64,000 bases of DNA from positions 1 through 64,000 of the forward strand of contig NZ_FPBO01000012.1 in NCBI RefSeq assembly GCF_900116645.1, given 5' to 3'. The notes under the pieces are model-generated. The model worked only from the letters and a program-made list of their open reading frames with translations. It was not told the origin of the DNA and searched no databases. The stretch's first letter is position 1; each line of letters starts with the position of its first letter. Position numbers and translations under genes: made by a program. Below, one piece after another: positions 8,613-17,690 of this stretch. This DNA comes from Pseudoduganella namucuonensis (lineage in GTDB: Bacteria; Pseudomonadota; Gammaproteobacteria; Burkholderiales; Burkholderiaceae_D).

Positions 8613-8693
8613 CATGCATTAACTGGCATGCTAGTCCGCTTGCATGATGCAGTAAACACGCATACCATCAGCACTCCGATGCAAAAATGCATC
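8613..8693. promoter_or_regulatory. Divergent control region with repeated TGCAT palindromes
   Basis: Three inverted repeats lie in 81 bases between the MFS and LysR genes: CATGC/GCATG (8613-8630, 8-base spacer), TGCAT-G-ATGCA (8641-8651) and GATGCA-AAAA-TGCATC (8678-8693). The spacing and sharing of the TGCAT core suggest operator sites for the adjacent LysR protein. No binding has been shown. Confidence 0.5.
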
Positions 8694-8711
8694 AGCAGGA
8701 GCAGCAAGACC

Positions 8712-9578
8712 ATGGACTGGGACAACGCCCGCATCTTCCTCGCCATCCACCGCGCCGGCACCCTGCGCGGGGCCGCCGCGCAGCTGGACATCGACCAGGC
8801 CACCGTCGGCCGCCGCCTGGCCGCGATGGAGAAGGCGCTGAACGCCAAACTGTTCCTGCGCACGCCCAGCGGCTACGTCGCCACGCCCGCCGGCGACCTG
8901 GCCGCCAGCGCCGCCGAACAGATGGAGGCCGCCGCCGACCGCCTGCAGCGCGAAATGCAGGGCATCGACAACCGCCTGTCCGGCGCCATCCGCGTGGCCA
9001 CCTCCGACACCATGGCCGCCCACTTCGTCATCGACGCCATGCGCCGGCTGCACGAGCGCCACCCGGACATCCGCATCGTGCTCAGCGCCTCCACCCAGCT
9101 CTCCAGCCTGACTCGGCGCGAAGCCGACATCGCCATCCGCACCGTGCGCCCCACCAGCCCGGAACTGATCTCGCGCCACCTCACCCGCCGCACGCTGGGC
9201 CTGTACGCGTCGCGCGCCTACCTGGAAAAGCGCGGCGTGCCCGCCGGCGGCAACGCGCTGGCGGGGCACGACATCGTGATCTACCAGGCCAGCGTGGCCC
9301 CGCGCCACGGCGAAAAGATCTGCGGCGAGCCGGTGGCCAACGCCCGCGTGGCGATGGAGGTGAACACGGGCCTGATGCTGCACGAAGCCGTGCGGGCCGG
9401 CCTGGGCGTGGGAGAACTGGCCATCCACATGGCGGAGCTGATGCCGGAAATCGTGCGCATCCTGCCGGAACGCGAACACCACTACGAGGTCTACCTGGTG
9501 ATGCACTCCGACCTCAATCGCAGCGCCCGCGTGCGCGCGGCGGCGGACGCCATCATCGAATCGTTCCCCGGCAAATAA
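8712..9578 (+). CDS. LysR-family transcriptional regulator
   Basis: A 288-residue protein of normal LysR length. The N-terminal winged HTH is clear (WDNARIFLAIHRAGTLRGAAA, then VGRRLAAMEKALNAKLF), followed by a periplasmic-binding-protein-like effector domain from about residue 85. The start at 8712 is chosen because AGGAG lies 10 bases upstream; an in-frame ATG at 8679 lies inside the palindromic operator. It is divergent from the DHA2 efflux gene, so its natural target is probably that gene and itself. Inducer unknown. Confidence 0.93.
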   Translation: MDWDNARIFLAIHRAGTLRGAAAQLDIDQATVGRRLAAMEKALNAKLFLRTPSGYVATPAGDLAASAAEQMEAAADRLQREMQGIDNRLSGAIRVATSDTMAAHFVIDAMRRLHERHPDIRIVLSASTQLSSLTRREADIAIRTVRPTSPELISRHLTRRTLGLYASRAYLEKRGVPAGGNALAGHDIVIYQASVAPRHGEKICGEPVANARVAMEVNTGLMLHEAVRAGLGVGELAIHMAELMPEIVRILPEREHHYEVYLVMHSDLNRSARVRAAADAIIESFPGK

Positions 9579-9601
9579 ACCGGAATGCTAAGATTGCAAG
9601 G

Positions 9602-10399
9602 ATGAACACACAGGCATCGTTTTTCGCCCCGCTGAAGGAGATGCAGCGCTGGGCGCTGGATTGGCTGACCAGCTGGTGGCAGCTGGTGCACTTCGCCGTG
9701 CTGGTGGCCTCGCTGGCGCTGATGCCGTCCAGCTACCGCGCCGCGCAACGCACCGCCCTCGCCCGCCACCTGGTGCTGGGCAGCGCGCCCCACCTGCTGT
9801 GGTTCTCGCTGCTGGCCACCTTGATCAGCCTTGTCATCATCCGCGTGGTGGTGGTCACCTCGGCCAGCTACGGCCTGTCGCGCTACGCGCTGGAAATGGT
9901 GGTGCGCGTGCTGGTGCTGGAACTGATCCCGCTGATCGCCGCGCTCTTCGTCGCCCTGCGCAGCACCCTGCCCGCCGGCGTGGAATTCGCGCGGCTAAGC
10001 GCCGCCGGCGAACGCGACGCGCGCTACCACGGCGTGACGGGACTGCGGCGCGAATTCTTCCCGCGCGCGGTGTCCGGCATCTTCGCCGTGTGGCTGCTGG
10101 GCGCCATCAGCTGCGTGCTCACGCTGGTGCTGGCCTATCTCTCCATCTACGGCATCAACCCCTACGCGCTGCAAGGCTACACGCGCGTGGTGGGACAGAT
10201 CTTCAACCCGGCGGTGACGCTGATCCTGGTGCTCAAAATCGTCTTCTTCAGCTTTGCGGTCGGCCTGATCCCGCTGGCCTCCGCCTACCACGGCTCCAGC
10301 GAACGGCTGCGCCACGTGTACGGCCTGTCCGACATGGTGCGCATGTTCTCCGTGCTGCTGCTGATCGAAGCCGCGTCCCTGATGGGCAACTACTACTAA
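9602..10399 (+). CDS. MlaE-family ABC transporter permease (lipid transport type)
   Basis: A 265-residue inner-membrane protein with an amphipathic N-terminus and about five to six hydrophobic helices. The stretch FVALRSTLPAGVEFARLSA and the downstream AVSGIFAVWLLGAISCVL fit the MlaE/DUF140 permease family. It heads a three-gene unit with an MlaD-like protein (9-base gap) and a lipoprotein. MlaE proteins work with an MlaF ATPase to move phospholipids between membranes; no ATPase gene is present here, which is odd. AAGG abuts the ATG with almost no spacing, so the start is a little uncertain. Confidence 0.82.
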   Translation: MNTQASFFAPLKEMQRWALDWLTSWWQLVHFAVLVASLALMPSSYRAAQRTALARHLVLGSAPHLLWFSLLATLISLVIIRVVVVTSASYGLSRYALEMVVRVLVLELIPLIAALFVALRSTLPAGVEFARLSAAGERDARYHGVTGLRREFFPRAVSGIFAVWLLGAISCVLTLVLAYLSIYGINPYALQGYTRVVGQIFNPAVTLILVLKIVFFSFAVGLIPLASAYHGSSERLRHVYGLSDMVRMFSVLLLIEAASLMGNYY

Positions 10400-10408
10400 G
10401 GAATACCG

Positions 10409-11356
10409 ATGGCAGAACCGCAAACCGAAGCCCCTCCGGTTCGCAACGCAGAACTCAAGGCGGCGCTGCTGCTGGTGCTGATGGTGGTGCTCATCGCCGG
10501 CACCGCCATCTACCTGCTGTACGCGCGCGGCGCCTTCGAAGCCACGCAGCGCCTGGTGCTCACGGCCGACGACTCGGACGGCGTGGGCGTGGGCATGGAC
10601 GTGACCTTCGCCGGCTTCCCCGTCGGCCGCGTGCAGCGCATCGAACTGGGACCGGACGGCAAGGCCCGCGTGCTGGTGGACGTGACCAAGAAGGACGCGC
10701 ACTGGCTGCGCACCAGCAGCGTGTTCACGCTGGAGCGCGGCATCGTGGGCGGCGCCAAGCTGCGCGCGTTCAGCGGCCTGCCGGCAGATCCGCCGCTGCC
10801 CGATGGCGCGACGCGCGAGCTGCTGGTGGGCGACGTGGGCGCCGAAATCCCGCGCCTGCTGTCCGCCGCGCGGGACCTGCTGCAAAACCTGAACGACCTC
10901 ACCGCCGCCGAATCCGCGCTGCAAGCCAGCTTGAAGAACGTGCAGGGCATGACCGAGCGCCTCAACGGCCCGGGCGGCGCGATGGGCTTCCTGGCCGGGG
11001 ACGAGAAGAAGGCGCAGCAGCTGCTGCAGAACGCCAATTCGCTGATCGTCAAAGCCGATAGCCTGATCGCCAACGCGGACAAGCAGGTGTTCGGCAAAAA
11101 AGGCGTGATGACGGACACGCAGGCCGCCGTGGTGCAGTTGAACGGCCTGCTGGCCGACGCGCGCGTGAGCCTGAAGAAGATGGACGCGGTGCTGGCCGAG
11201 GCGCAAGCCGTCGGCGCCAACGCCCGCATCGCCACGCAGGACCTGGGCGCCCTGCGCGCGGACGTGGACACCAACCTGCGCAAGATCGAGCAGTTGATCA
11301 ATGAGATCAACCGCAAATGGCCGTTCAAGCGCGATACGGAGATCAAAGTCCCATGA
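10409..11356 (+). CDS. MlaD/MCE-domain substrate-binding protein
   Basis: A 315-residue protein with one N-terminal transmembrane helix (about residues 17-37), then an MCE domain (residues about 45-125, with VGVGMDVTFAGFPVGRVQRIEL as its core) and a long helical C-terminal part (about 150-310) rich in Ala, Leu and Asn typical of the coiled or tunnel-forming region of longer MCE proteins. AAGGAA precedes the ATG. In the periplasm it should form a hexameric ring that passes lipids from or to the MlaE-like permease encoded just upstream. It overlaps the next gene by ATGA. Confidence 0.9.
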   Translation: MAEPQTEAPPVRNAELKAALLLVLMVVLIAGTAIYLLYARGAFEATQRLVLTADDSDGVGVGMDVTFAGFPVGRVQRIELGPDGKARVLVDVTKKDAHWLRTSSVFTLERGIVGGAKLRAFSGLPADPPLPDGATRELLVGDVGAEIPRLLSAARDLLQNLNDLTAAESALQASLKNVQGMTERLNGPGGAMGFLAGDEKKAQQLLQNANSLIVKADSLIANADKQVFGKKGVMTDTQAAVVQLNGLLADARVSLKKMDAVLAEAQAVGANARIATQDLGALRADVDTNLRKIEQLINEINRKWPFKRDTEIKVP

Positions 11357-12012
11357 CCATGCGTACCCTCTTTTCCACCGCTGCCGCGGTGGCGGCGCTC
11401 AGCGCATGCGGCAACAATCCACCGGTGCCGGACTGGCAGATGAACGCGCACAGCTCGCTGGAGCGCGCCACGGCCGCCTACATGGGCGGCAAGGACAATG
11501 TGGAGCAGAACGAATTCACCAGGGCGCGCAGGGAGATCGCCAGCACCGGCAAGATCGAGCTGGCGATACGCGCGGAACTGGCGCGCTGCGCGAGCCGAGT
11601 GGCGGCGCTGGTGTTTGAGGAGTGTCCGGGGTTTGAGGTGTTGCGGCAGGATGCCACCGCCGCTGATGTGGCATACGCGGCTTATCTGGCCGGGCGGTTG
11701 CCTGCGGCGGATGCGGCGCTGCTGCCCGAGCAGCACCGGGCGGCGGCCGGTGCCGCCAGCGAGGTTGCGGCCGGGGCGGCGGTCGCGGCGGTCAAGGATC
11801 CCTTATCGCGGCTGGTGGCGGCGGGGGCTGTGCTGCGTGCGAACCGGGCATCGCCGGAGGTGCTGACGGCGGCGGTCGATACCGCGTCCGAACAGGGTTG
11901 GCGCAGGCCATTGCTGGCGTGGCTGAACGCGCAGGCGATGCGGGCCGAGAAGGCTGGCGATGCCGAATCCGCGGCGCGCCTGCGGCGGCGCATTGCGTTG
12001 GCGTCGGAATAG
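11353..12012 (+). CDS. Lipoprotein of unknown function in the MCE operon
   Basis: A 219-residue protein whose start ATG overlaps the MlaD-like stop (ATGA at 11353-11356), so translation is coupled. The N-terminus MTMRTLFSTAAAVAALSACGNN has a lipobox (LSAC), so it is probably an outer-membrane-facing lipoprotein. The rest is alanine-rich helix without a recognised domain. By position it could be the auxiliary component of the MCE system, comparable in place to the lipoproteins of Pqi and Yeb-like systems, but no sequence similarity to PqiC is obvious. Confidence 0.78.
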   Translation: MTMRTLFSTAAAVAALSACGNNPPVPDWQMNAHSSLERATAAYMGGKDNVEQNEFTRARREIASTGKIELAIRAELARCASRVAALVFEECPGFEVLRQDATAADVAYAAYLAGRLPAADAALLPEQHRAAAGAASEVAAGAAVAAVKDPLSRLVAAGAVLRANRASPEVLTAAVDTASEQGWRRPLLAWLNAQAMRAEKAGDAESAARLRRRIALASE

Positions 12013-12021
12013 GAAAGCAGC

Positions 12022-14088
12022 TCAACCATCAGCGGAACCAGCGGTGTTCAGCATGACTTGCTTCGTCACTTGTTGCAACATGTCTTTCAGTTGCGCCACT
12101 ATGGAGAGGGCGCCCGCCACCTCGCTGGCCGCATCCCCCTGCGCGAGTTGCTCCAAGTCCTGGCACAAATCGGCCATGCCGAAAGCACCGACGCTGCGCG
12201 CCGCCGATTTGATGCGGTGGCCCAGTTCCCGCACCGTCTGCACCTCGCCACGCGCCAGCGCGGCCTCCATGTCACGGACGCCTTCCTGCGAGCTGAGCAG
12301 GAATTTAAAGGCGAATTTGCGCACCTTCCGCGGGTCGTAACCTAGCAGCGCAGCCAGCACCGACAAGTCGATCACGGCGGAGTCGCCGCCGAATGTGGAA
12401 TTGAAGGCTGGCGCCGGCGGGTGCGGCGGCAGCGGCTCTCCCTCCGGCACGGACCGAGGCAGCCAATTGGCGACGGTCTGGTACATCACGGCTGGCTGGA
12501 CAGGCTTCGAAATGAAATCGTTCATGCCTGCATCGACGCAGCGCATCCGCGCTTCGGTGGTGGCGGTGGCCGTCATCGCCAACACCGGCATATGGGTCAG
12601 TTGCGGGTCGGCGCGGATGCGGCGGGTCGCTTCCAGCCCATCCATGATCGGCATTTGCAAGTCCATCAAAACGCAGTCGAAATCGGCCCTGCGCAGCAGC
12701 TCGAGCGCGTCGGCGCCGTTGTTGGCGAGGCAAACGACGGCGCCCACTTCCTCCAGCATTTCTTGCGCGATTTGTTGGTTGAAGATATTGTCCTCGACCA
12801 GCAGAATGCGGGCCGCCTTCAGCGCCGCCATCATGGCCGACGTGTGGGCGCTGGCCAGCAGCTCGCCGGCCGCGTCGCCGATCTGGTTGATGAGCGTGGG
12901 GATGGTCTTGTACGATACGCCGAGTTGGGCCGTGAACCAGAACGTGCTGCCGACCCCGGGCTGACTGTGGACGCCAACACCGCCGCCCATCAGCTGGGCC
13001 AGCTCCTTGCAGATTGCCAGGCCGAGGCCGGTGCCACCGTATTCCCGCGTGGTCGACGTGTCGGCTTGCTGGAACGAGACAAATAATTTGGCCATCTCCG
13101 CTTTGGACAGGCCGATGCCTTGGTCGCTCACTTCGAAACGCACCAGACAATCGTTGGCGTCGCCGACCATCTTGCGCGCGCGGATCTCTATCCTCCCCTG
13201 CTCGCTGAACTTGATGGCGTTGTTGGCGTAGTTAATGAGCACCTGTCCCAGCCGCAGCGGATCGCCCACCAGCACCGGCGGCAAGGTGGGATCGAGGTCG
13301 AACACCAATTCCAGGTTGCGGGTGGCGGCCTTCGGCGCCATCACCGTTGTCAGCGTTTGCACCACTTGGTCGAGTGAGAAATCGATGTGCTGGAGTTCCA
13401 TCTTGCCGGCCTCGATCTTGGAAATGTCGAGAATGTCGTCGATGATGCCCAGCACGTGCTCGCCTGCGAAGCGGATTTTTTCCAGATAGTCGCGCTGGCG
13501 CGGGTCAAGGTCTGTCTTCAAAGCCAAATAGGCCATGCCGATGACGCAGTTCAGCGGAGTGCGGATTTCGTGACTCATATTGGACAGGAACTGCCCCTTG
13601 GCCATGCTCGCCGCCTCGGCCAGTTGCTTGGCCTGCTGCAGTTCTTTATTCTTGGCCTCGAGCTGTTCCTCGTAGCGCCTCTCGGAGGTCACATCGTGAT
13701 AAATGGTGACGAAACCACTTACCGTACCGTCTATGCCATAGATTGGGCGGCCAATAATATTCAGCACTACACCGTTCACCCTGACTCGAGTGAAATTGTG
13801 GGGCTGGAACTTCAAGCACAGTGCCACCCGGGTGGCCACCAGGTCGTCGACGTCGCCCGGCCCATAGTCCCCGCGCAACGCGATGAAACGGAACACTTCG
13901 GCCATGGTGACGCCAGGATGCATCACCTCGGCCGGAAACCCCTGCAATTGCGAAAAGGCCGGATTCCAAAACCTGATGGTCAAGTCGCAATCAACAATGG
14001 TAACCCCAACCGGCATGTATTCCAGTGCAGCCGCCAGCCTGGGGAAATTCAACCTGATGAATTCTTCACTTTGAACTGTCGATTCCAT
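12022..14088 (-). CDS. Hybrid sensor histidine kinase (PAS, HisKA, HATPase, receiver, HPt)
   Basis: A 688-residue cytoplasmic protein without transmembrane helices. Domain order: PAS (about 10-130, with [19 protein letters not shown]), short coiled coil, HisKA with the phosphorylation site in [10 protein letters not shown], HATPase_c with NAIKF and [13 protein letters not shown] boxes, receiver domain with acceptor aspartate in [13 protein letters not shown], and a C-terminal HPt with [14 protein letters not shown]. This BarA/ArcB-like layout supports a full internal phosphorelay. The output regulator is not next door. Start taken at the ATG at 14088; a TTG further upstream has no ribosome binding site. 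Confidence 0.93.
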   Translation of the reverse strand: MESTVQSEEFIRLNFPRLAAALEYMPVGVTIVDCDLTIRFWNPAFSQLQGFPAEVMHPGVTMAEVFRFIALRGDYGPGDVDDLVATRVALCLKFQPHNFTRVRVNGVVLNIIGRPIYGIDGTVSGFVTIYHDVTSERRYEEQLEAKNKELQQAKQLAEAASMAKGQFLSNMSHEIRTPLNCVIGMAYLALKTDLDPRQRDYLEKIRFAGEHVLGIIDDILDISKIEAGKMELQHIDFSLDQVVQTLTTVMAPKAATRNLELVFDLDPTLPPVLVGDPLRLGQVLINYANNAIKFSEQGRIEIRARKMVGDANDCLVRFEVSDQGIGLSKAEMAKLFVSFQQADTSTTREYGGTGLGLAICKELAQLMGGGVGVHSQPGVGSTFWFTAQLGVSYKTIPTLINQIGDAAGELLASAHTSAMMAALKAARILLVEDNIFNQQIAQEMLEEVGAVVCLANNGADALELLRRADFDCVLMDLQMPIMDGLEATRRIRADPQLTHMPVLAMTATATTEARMRCVDAGMNDFISKPVQPAVMYQTVANWLPRSVPEGEPLPPHPPAPAFNSTFGGDSAVIDLSVLAALLGYDPRKVRKFAFKFLLSSQEGVRDMEAALARGEVQTVRELGHRIKSAARSVGAFGMADLCQDLEQLAQGDAASEVAGALSIVAQLKDMLQQVTKQVMLNTAGSADG

Positions 14089-14265
14089 AAGTCGATCATC
14101 CAGCAACGCCAAACAAGTTAGCTTCCCTAAATTTCAGGGCCATGTATCCGGGCCAAACCTTCAGGCCCGATATCTCGCTTCGATACATCTTGACAGATAA
14201 ATCATCACAACGTCCGCTACCGGCCACTGCGGACAGCAAAGATCACGATCCGAGCCAACACGGCA

Positions 14266-15510
14266 TTATTCGGCCACAGCCGTCGCCTCCCGCAACTTAT
14301 CCTTCTTGCTCTTCCGCTTCCCCTTGATGCCGCCGTTCACGGTATCGGTCACGGAACCCGCCACCGGCGCCTGCTCGGCCGGCTCAAACCCCATAATCCG
14401 CTCGCGCGGCACCCGCACCTTCTGCCGGTTCTCGATCAACCTGAAATGCGGCTCCGTCGCGGCGGTGACGAAGCTGACCGCGATGCCGCTGGCCCCCGCG
14501 CGTCCCGTCCGGCCGATCCGGTGCGTGTACTCCGCCGGCGACCTTGGCAAATCAAAGTTCACCACCACCGGCAGCTCCACGATATCGATGCCGCGCGCGG
14601 CGATGTCGGTCGCCACCAGCACATGCATGCGCGAAGCCTTGAAGTCGGCCAGCACCTCGGTCCGCGCGCCCTGGCTGAAATCGCCGTGGAAAGCCTCGGC
14701 CCGCACGCCGTTGCGGCGCAGCTTGTCCGCCACGTGCTCGGACGCGTACTTGGTCGCCACGAACACCAGCACCCTGCTCCACTTGTTCTCCTTGATCAGA
14801 TGCTTCAGCAACTGCAGGCGGCGCGACTCGTCCACCAGGATGGCGCGCTGCTGGATGTCCGGCTCGTGCTCGGGCGCGGACGCCACTTCGATGCGCGCCG
14901 GCTTGTCCAGCATCTTGCCGGCCAGCGCCTGCACGGCCGGCGGGAACGTGGCGGAGAAGAACAGGTTCTGGCGCTTGGCGGGCAGCAGCGCGAGGACGCG
15001 GTTGATCTCTTCGCTGAAGCCCAGGTCCAGCAGGCGGTCCGCCTCGTCCAGCACCAGCATGGAGGCCGACGAGATGCTCAGCGCGTTGTGGTCGATCAGG
15101 TCCAGCAGCCGGCCCGGGGTGGCCACCACGATGTCCGCGCCGCCGCGCAGCGCCATCATCTGCGGGTTGATGGATACGCCGCCGAACAGGATGGACACTT
15201 TCACAGGCTCCGGCAGGTGCTGCACCAGCTTGCGGATCGCCTCCCCCACCTGCGCGGCCAGTTCGCGCGTGGGCACCAGCACCAGGCCGTGCAGCGCGCG
15301 CGGGCCGCCCTTGCGCGCCAGCAGCGCGTGCAGCATCGGCAGCGCGAAGGCGGCGGTCTTGCCGGAGCCGGTCTGCGCGGCGCCCAGCACGTCCTCGCCG
15401 CGCAGGGCGGCGGGGATGGCGGCGGTCTGGATGGCGGTCGGTTCGGTGTAGCCGATTTCGGCGACGGCGTTGATCAGCGAGGGTGCGAGGCCCAGTGTGG
15501 AAAATGACAT
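14266..15510 (-). CDS. rhlE: DEAD-box RNA helicase, RhlE-like
   Basis: A 414-residue helicase with all core motifs: Q motif region (FSTLGLAPSLINAVAEIGYTEPTAIQ), Walker A AQTGSGKT, PTRELA, DEAD, SAT, and in the second RecA domain ATDIAARGID and HRIGRTGRAG. The C-terminus is a short basic tail (KGKRKSKKDKLREA) that probably binds RNA. RhlE-type helicases assist ribosome assembly and RNA turnover, especially in the cold. It is divergent from the M19 dipeptidase gene. The 150-base gap behind it (14113-14265) shows nothing I can support. Confidence 0.93.
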   Translation of the reverse strand: MSFSTLGLAPSLINAVAEIGYTEPTAIQTAAIPAALRGEDVLGAAQTGSGKTAAFALPMLHALLARKGGPRALHGLVLVPTRELAAQVGEAIRKLVQHLPEPVKVSILFGGVSINPQMMALRGGADIVVATPGRLLDLIDHNALSISSASMLVLDEADRLLDLGFSEEINRVLALLPAKRQNLFFSATFPPAVQALAGKMLDKPARIEVASAPEHEPDIQQRAILVDESRRLQLLKHLIKENKWSRVLVFVATKYASEHVADKLRRNGVRAEAFHGDFSQGARTEVLADFKASRMHVLVATDIAARGIDIVELPVVVNFDLPRSPAEYTHRIGRTGRAGASGIAVSFVTAATEPHFRLIENRQKVRVPRERIMGFEPAEQAPVAGSVTDTVNGGIKGKRKSKKDKLREATAVAE

Positions 15511-15630
15511 GGCGGCCTTGTAGTGTGTATTCTGGAGAACCCGCTAGTATACGCGAGTTGCCACGCAGGTTGCCCTATCCCGGCTTTCGTGGGATTATTG
15601 CCAACTTTTACACGCCGAATAATAATTAAA

Positions 15631-16599
15631 ATGATCAATTGGGACGCCCATATCTGCCTGCCGCAGCATCCGCTCGCGGACTTTTCGCCCGTGGACCAAC
15701 TGCGCGCCGCCGGGGTCAATTACCTGTCCCTGAACGTGGGCGCGGACATGAATCCGCTGTCGCAGGTGATGTCGGTGATCGCCGGCTACCGCGCCACCAT
15801 CGCGGCCAATCCGGAGCGCTACGTGCTGGCCTCCACCGTGGACGACATCATCCAGGCGGCGGCGGACGGCAAGCTGGCCATCGGTTTCGATCTGGAAGGC
15901 TCGCTGCCGCTGCTGGAGCAGCCGGACATGGCGGCGCTGTACCGCGAGCTGGGCGTGCGCCAGATCCTGCTGGCCTACAACCGCAACAACGACGCGGCCG
16001 ACGGCTGCCACGACGAGGCGCGCGGCTTGACGCCGCTGGGCTACCGCATGGTGGAGGCGATCAACGACGCGGGCATCCTGATGGATTGCGCGCACAGCGG
16101 GCGCCTTTGTTCGCTCGACGTGATGGCCGCGTCCAGCAAGCCGGTGATCTTCAGCCACGCAAACGCCTACGCGCTCACGCCGCACGGCCGCAACGTGACG
16201 GACGAGCAGATCCTGGCCTGCGCGGCGACGGGCGGCGTGGTGTGCGTGTCCGGCCTGTCGTGGTTCCTGGGCAGCGACAAGCCCTGCGCGGCCGACGTGG
16301 CGCGCCACGCCGCCTACATCGCGGAGCTGGCGGGCGTGGAGCACGTGGGCATCGGCCTGGACATCTGCTTCCAGCAGAAGGAGCTGGACGACACGCCCCC
16401 GGGCGGGTTCGATCCGTCCTACTGGTGGCCGGCCTCCGCCGGCTACAGCGCGGACTCGCCGCCCACCTTCACGCCGCCGGACGTCTGGCGCACGCTGGGC
16501 GCCGAGTTGCGCAAGGTCGGCATGTCGGTCGGCGAGGTGGAGATGGTCCTGGGCCGCAATATGATGCGCGTGGCGCAGCAGACCTGGCGGCACGCTTAG
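15631..16599 (+). CDS. Membrane dipeptidase (peptidase family M19)
   Basis: A 322-residue amidohydrolase-fold enzyme. It starts MINWDAHICLP (the D-x-H metal pair), has the metal-bridging glutamate in GFDLEGSLP, the HAN motif (IFSHANAYAL) and the D in HVGIGLDICF. Length fits bacterial M19 enzymes, which hydrolyse dipeptides, often with D-residues. No signal peptide, so it is probably cytoplasmic. An in-frame start further upstream at 15523 is unlikely because the added residues are not M19-like. Convergent with the DUF4157 gene. Substrate is not known. Confidence 0.9.
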   Translation: MINWDAHICLPQHPLADFSPVDQLRAAGVNYLSLNVGADMNPLSQVMSVIAGYRATIAANPERYVLASTVDDIIQAAADGKLAIGFDLEGSLPLLEQPDMAALYRELGVRQILLAYNRNNDAADGCHDEARGLTPLGYRMVEAINDAGILMDCAHSGRLCSLDVMAASSKPVIFSHANAYALTPHGRNVTDEQILACAATGGVVCVSGLSWFLGSDKPCAADVARHAAYIAELAGVEHVGIGLDICFQQKELDDTPPGGFDPSYWWPASAGYSADSPPTFTPPDVWRTLGAELRKVGMSVGEVEMVLGRNMMRVAQQTWRHA

Positions 16600-16610
16600 A
16601 GCGGACGGGC

Positions 16611-16928
16611 TTAGAGCGGCGTGCGCCTGGCCAGCAGGTCGCGCTCCACGCGCAGCGCTTCCTCGTCGGTGGCCAGGCCGATATGGCTGTGGGCCATCGC
16701 GCCCACGCGGCCTTGCGCCTGCTGCACCACGTGCCACGCCTCGTGCGCCAGATGGTGTTCGCATCCCGGCGCCAGGTGGATCACGCTGCCCTGCGTGTAG
16801 GCATGGGCGTTGAGCCGCGCCGGCTGGGGCGAGTTGTAGTGCACCCGCACGTGATCCATGCTGAAGCCGGACAGCGACTCGATGCCGCTTTTCAGCTTGT
16901 CGGGCAAACCAGGGGTTTCGATGGCCAT
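16611..16928 (-). CDS. Standalone DUF4157 (eCIS-core domain) protein
   Basis: A 105-residue protein that is almost entirely a DUF4157 domain: the KLKSGIESLSGFSMDHVRVH start, ARLNAHAYTQGSVIHLAPG middle and the HLAHEAWHVVQQAQGRV end, containing the zincin-like HExxH (HEAWH). Domains of this type are usually found at the N-terminus of large toxins or effectors, many linked to extracellular contractile injection systems. Here it stands alone, with no toxin domain and no injection-system genes in the window. AAGGAG lies eight bases before the ATG, so the gene is expressed as is. Role unknown; it could be a small peptidase or a trimmed remnant. Confidence 0.85.
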   Translation of the reverse strand: MAIETPGLPDKLKSGIESLSGFSMDHVRVHYNSPQPARLNAHAYTQGSVIHLAPGCEHHLAHEAWHVVQQAQGRVGAMAHSHIGLATDEEALRVERDLLARRTPL

Positions 16929-16978
16929 GAACTTTCTCCTTAAGGACGCTGTGGACGGTCCATTATGATAGCCACATC

Positions 16979-17689
16979 ATGGTGACGGCAACATTTCATT
17001 TTTTCGCCGAGCTGAACGATTTTCTTGCCCACGCGCGGCGCGGCCATCCGTTCACGGCGCCATGCGCGCGGGCGGCCACGGCCAAGCACATGATCGAGGC
17101 GCTGGGCGTGCCGCATACGGAGGTGGGGCGGGTGCTGGTGAACGGCGAGCCATCGCCGCTGGGACGTCTGCTGTGCGACGGCGACAGCGTGGAGGTGCAT
17201 CCGCCGGCGTGGCCGGCCGGCGTGCAGGGCGAACCGCGCTTCGTCGCCGACGCGCATCTCGGCGGCCTGGCGCGCCTGCTGCGCATGGCGGGATTCGACA
17301 CCCTCTACGACAACAACTACGAGGACGGCGAGCTCGCGGCCTCGGCGGCGGCCGAAGATCGCATCGTGCTGACGCGCGACCGCGACCTGCTGATGCGCAG
17401 GGAAGTAGAACGCGGCTGCTACGTGCGCGCGCTGAAACCGGAGCAGCAACTGCGGGAGATGATGCGGCGGCTGGACCTGTCGGACCGCGCCCGCCCGTTC
17501 TCGCTGTGCCTGGCCTGCAACGCGCCTCTGCGGCCCGTGGCCAAGGCGCAGGTGGAGGACGCCCTGCCGCCCGCCGTGCGCGCCGCGCACGAGCACTTCC
17601 TCACCTGCGATGTCTGCCGCGGCGTGTTCTGGCGCGGCTCGCACTGGCGCCGCATGCAGGCGCTGCTTGAAAGCGTGGGCGCGCTGTAG
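16979..17689 (+). CDS. Mut7-C RNase-like protein with N-terminal ubiquitin-like domain
   Basis: A 236-residue protein. Residues 1-80 form a ubiquitin/ThiS-like beta-grasp domain (TATFHFFAELNDFL ... DGDSVEVHPP). Residues about 85-235 are the Mut7-C domain, a PIN-like fold with acidic residues in RFVADAHLGGLARLLRMAGF and LTRDRDLL, followed by a zinc ribbon with CLAC and CDVC. The family is predicted to be an RNase. It is divergent from the DUF4157 gene across 50 bases. No partner gene indicates its RNA target. Confidence 0.88.
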   Translation: MVTATFHFFAELNDFLAHARRGHPFTAPCARAATAKHMIEALGVPHTEVGRVLVNGEPSPLGRLLCDGDSVEVHPPAWPAGVQGEPRFVADAHLGGLARLLRMAGFDTLYDNNYEDGELAASAAAEDRIVLTRDRDLLMRREVERGCYVRALKPEQQLREMMRRLDLSDRARPFSLCLACNAPLRPVAKAQVEDALPPAVRAAHEHFLTCDVCRGVFWRGSHWRRMQALLESVGAL

Positions 17690-17690
17690 C

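Noticed and set aside
9602..12012. Complete Mla (MlaFEDCB) operon
   Set aside because: Only permease and MCE genes are present; no ATPase, MlaC or STAS protein is encoded nearby.
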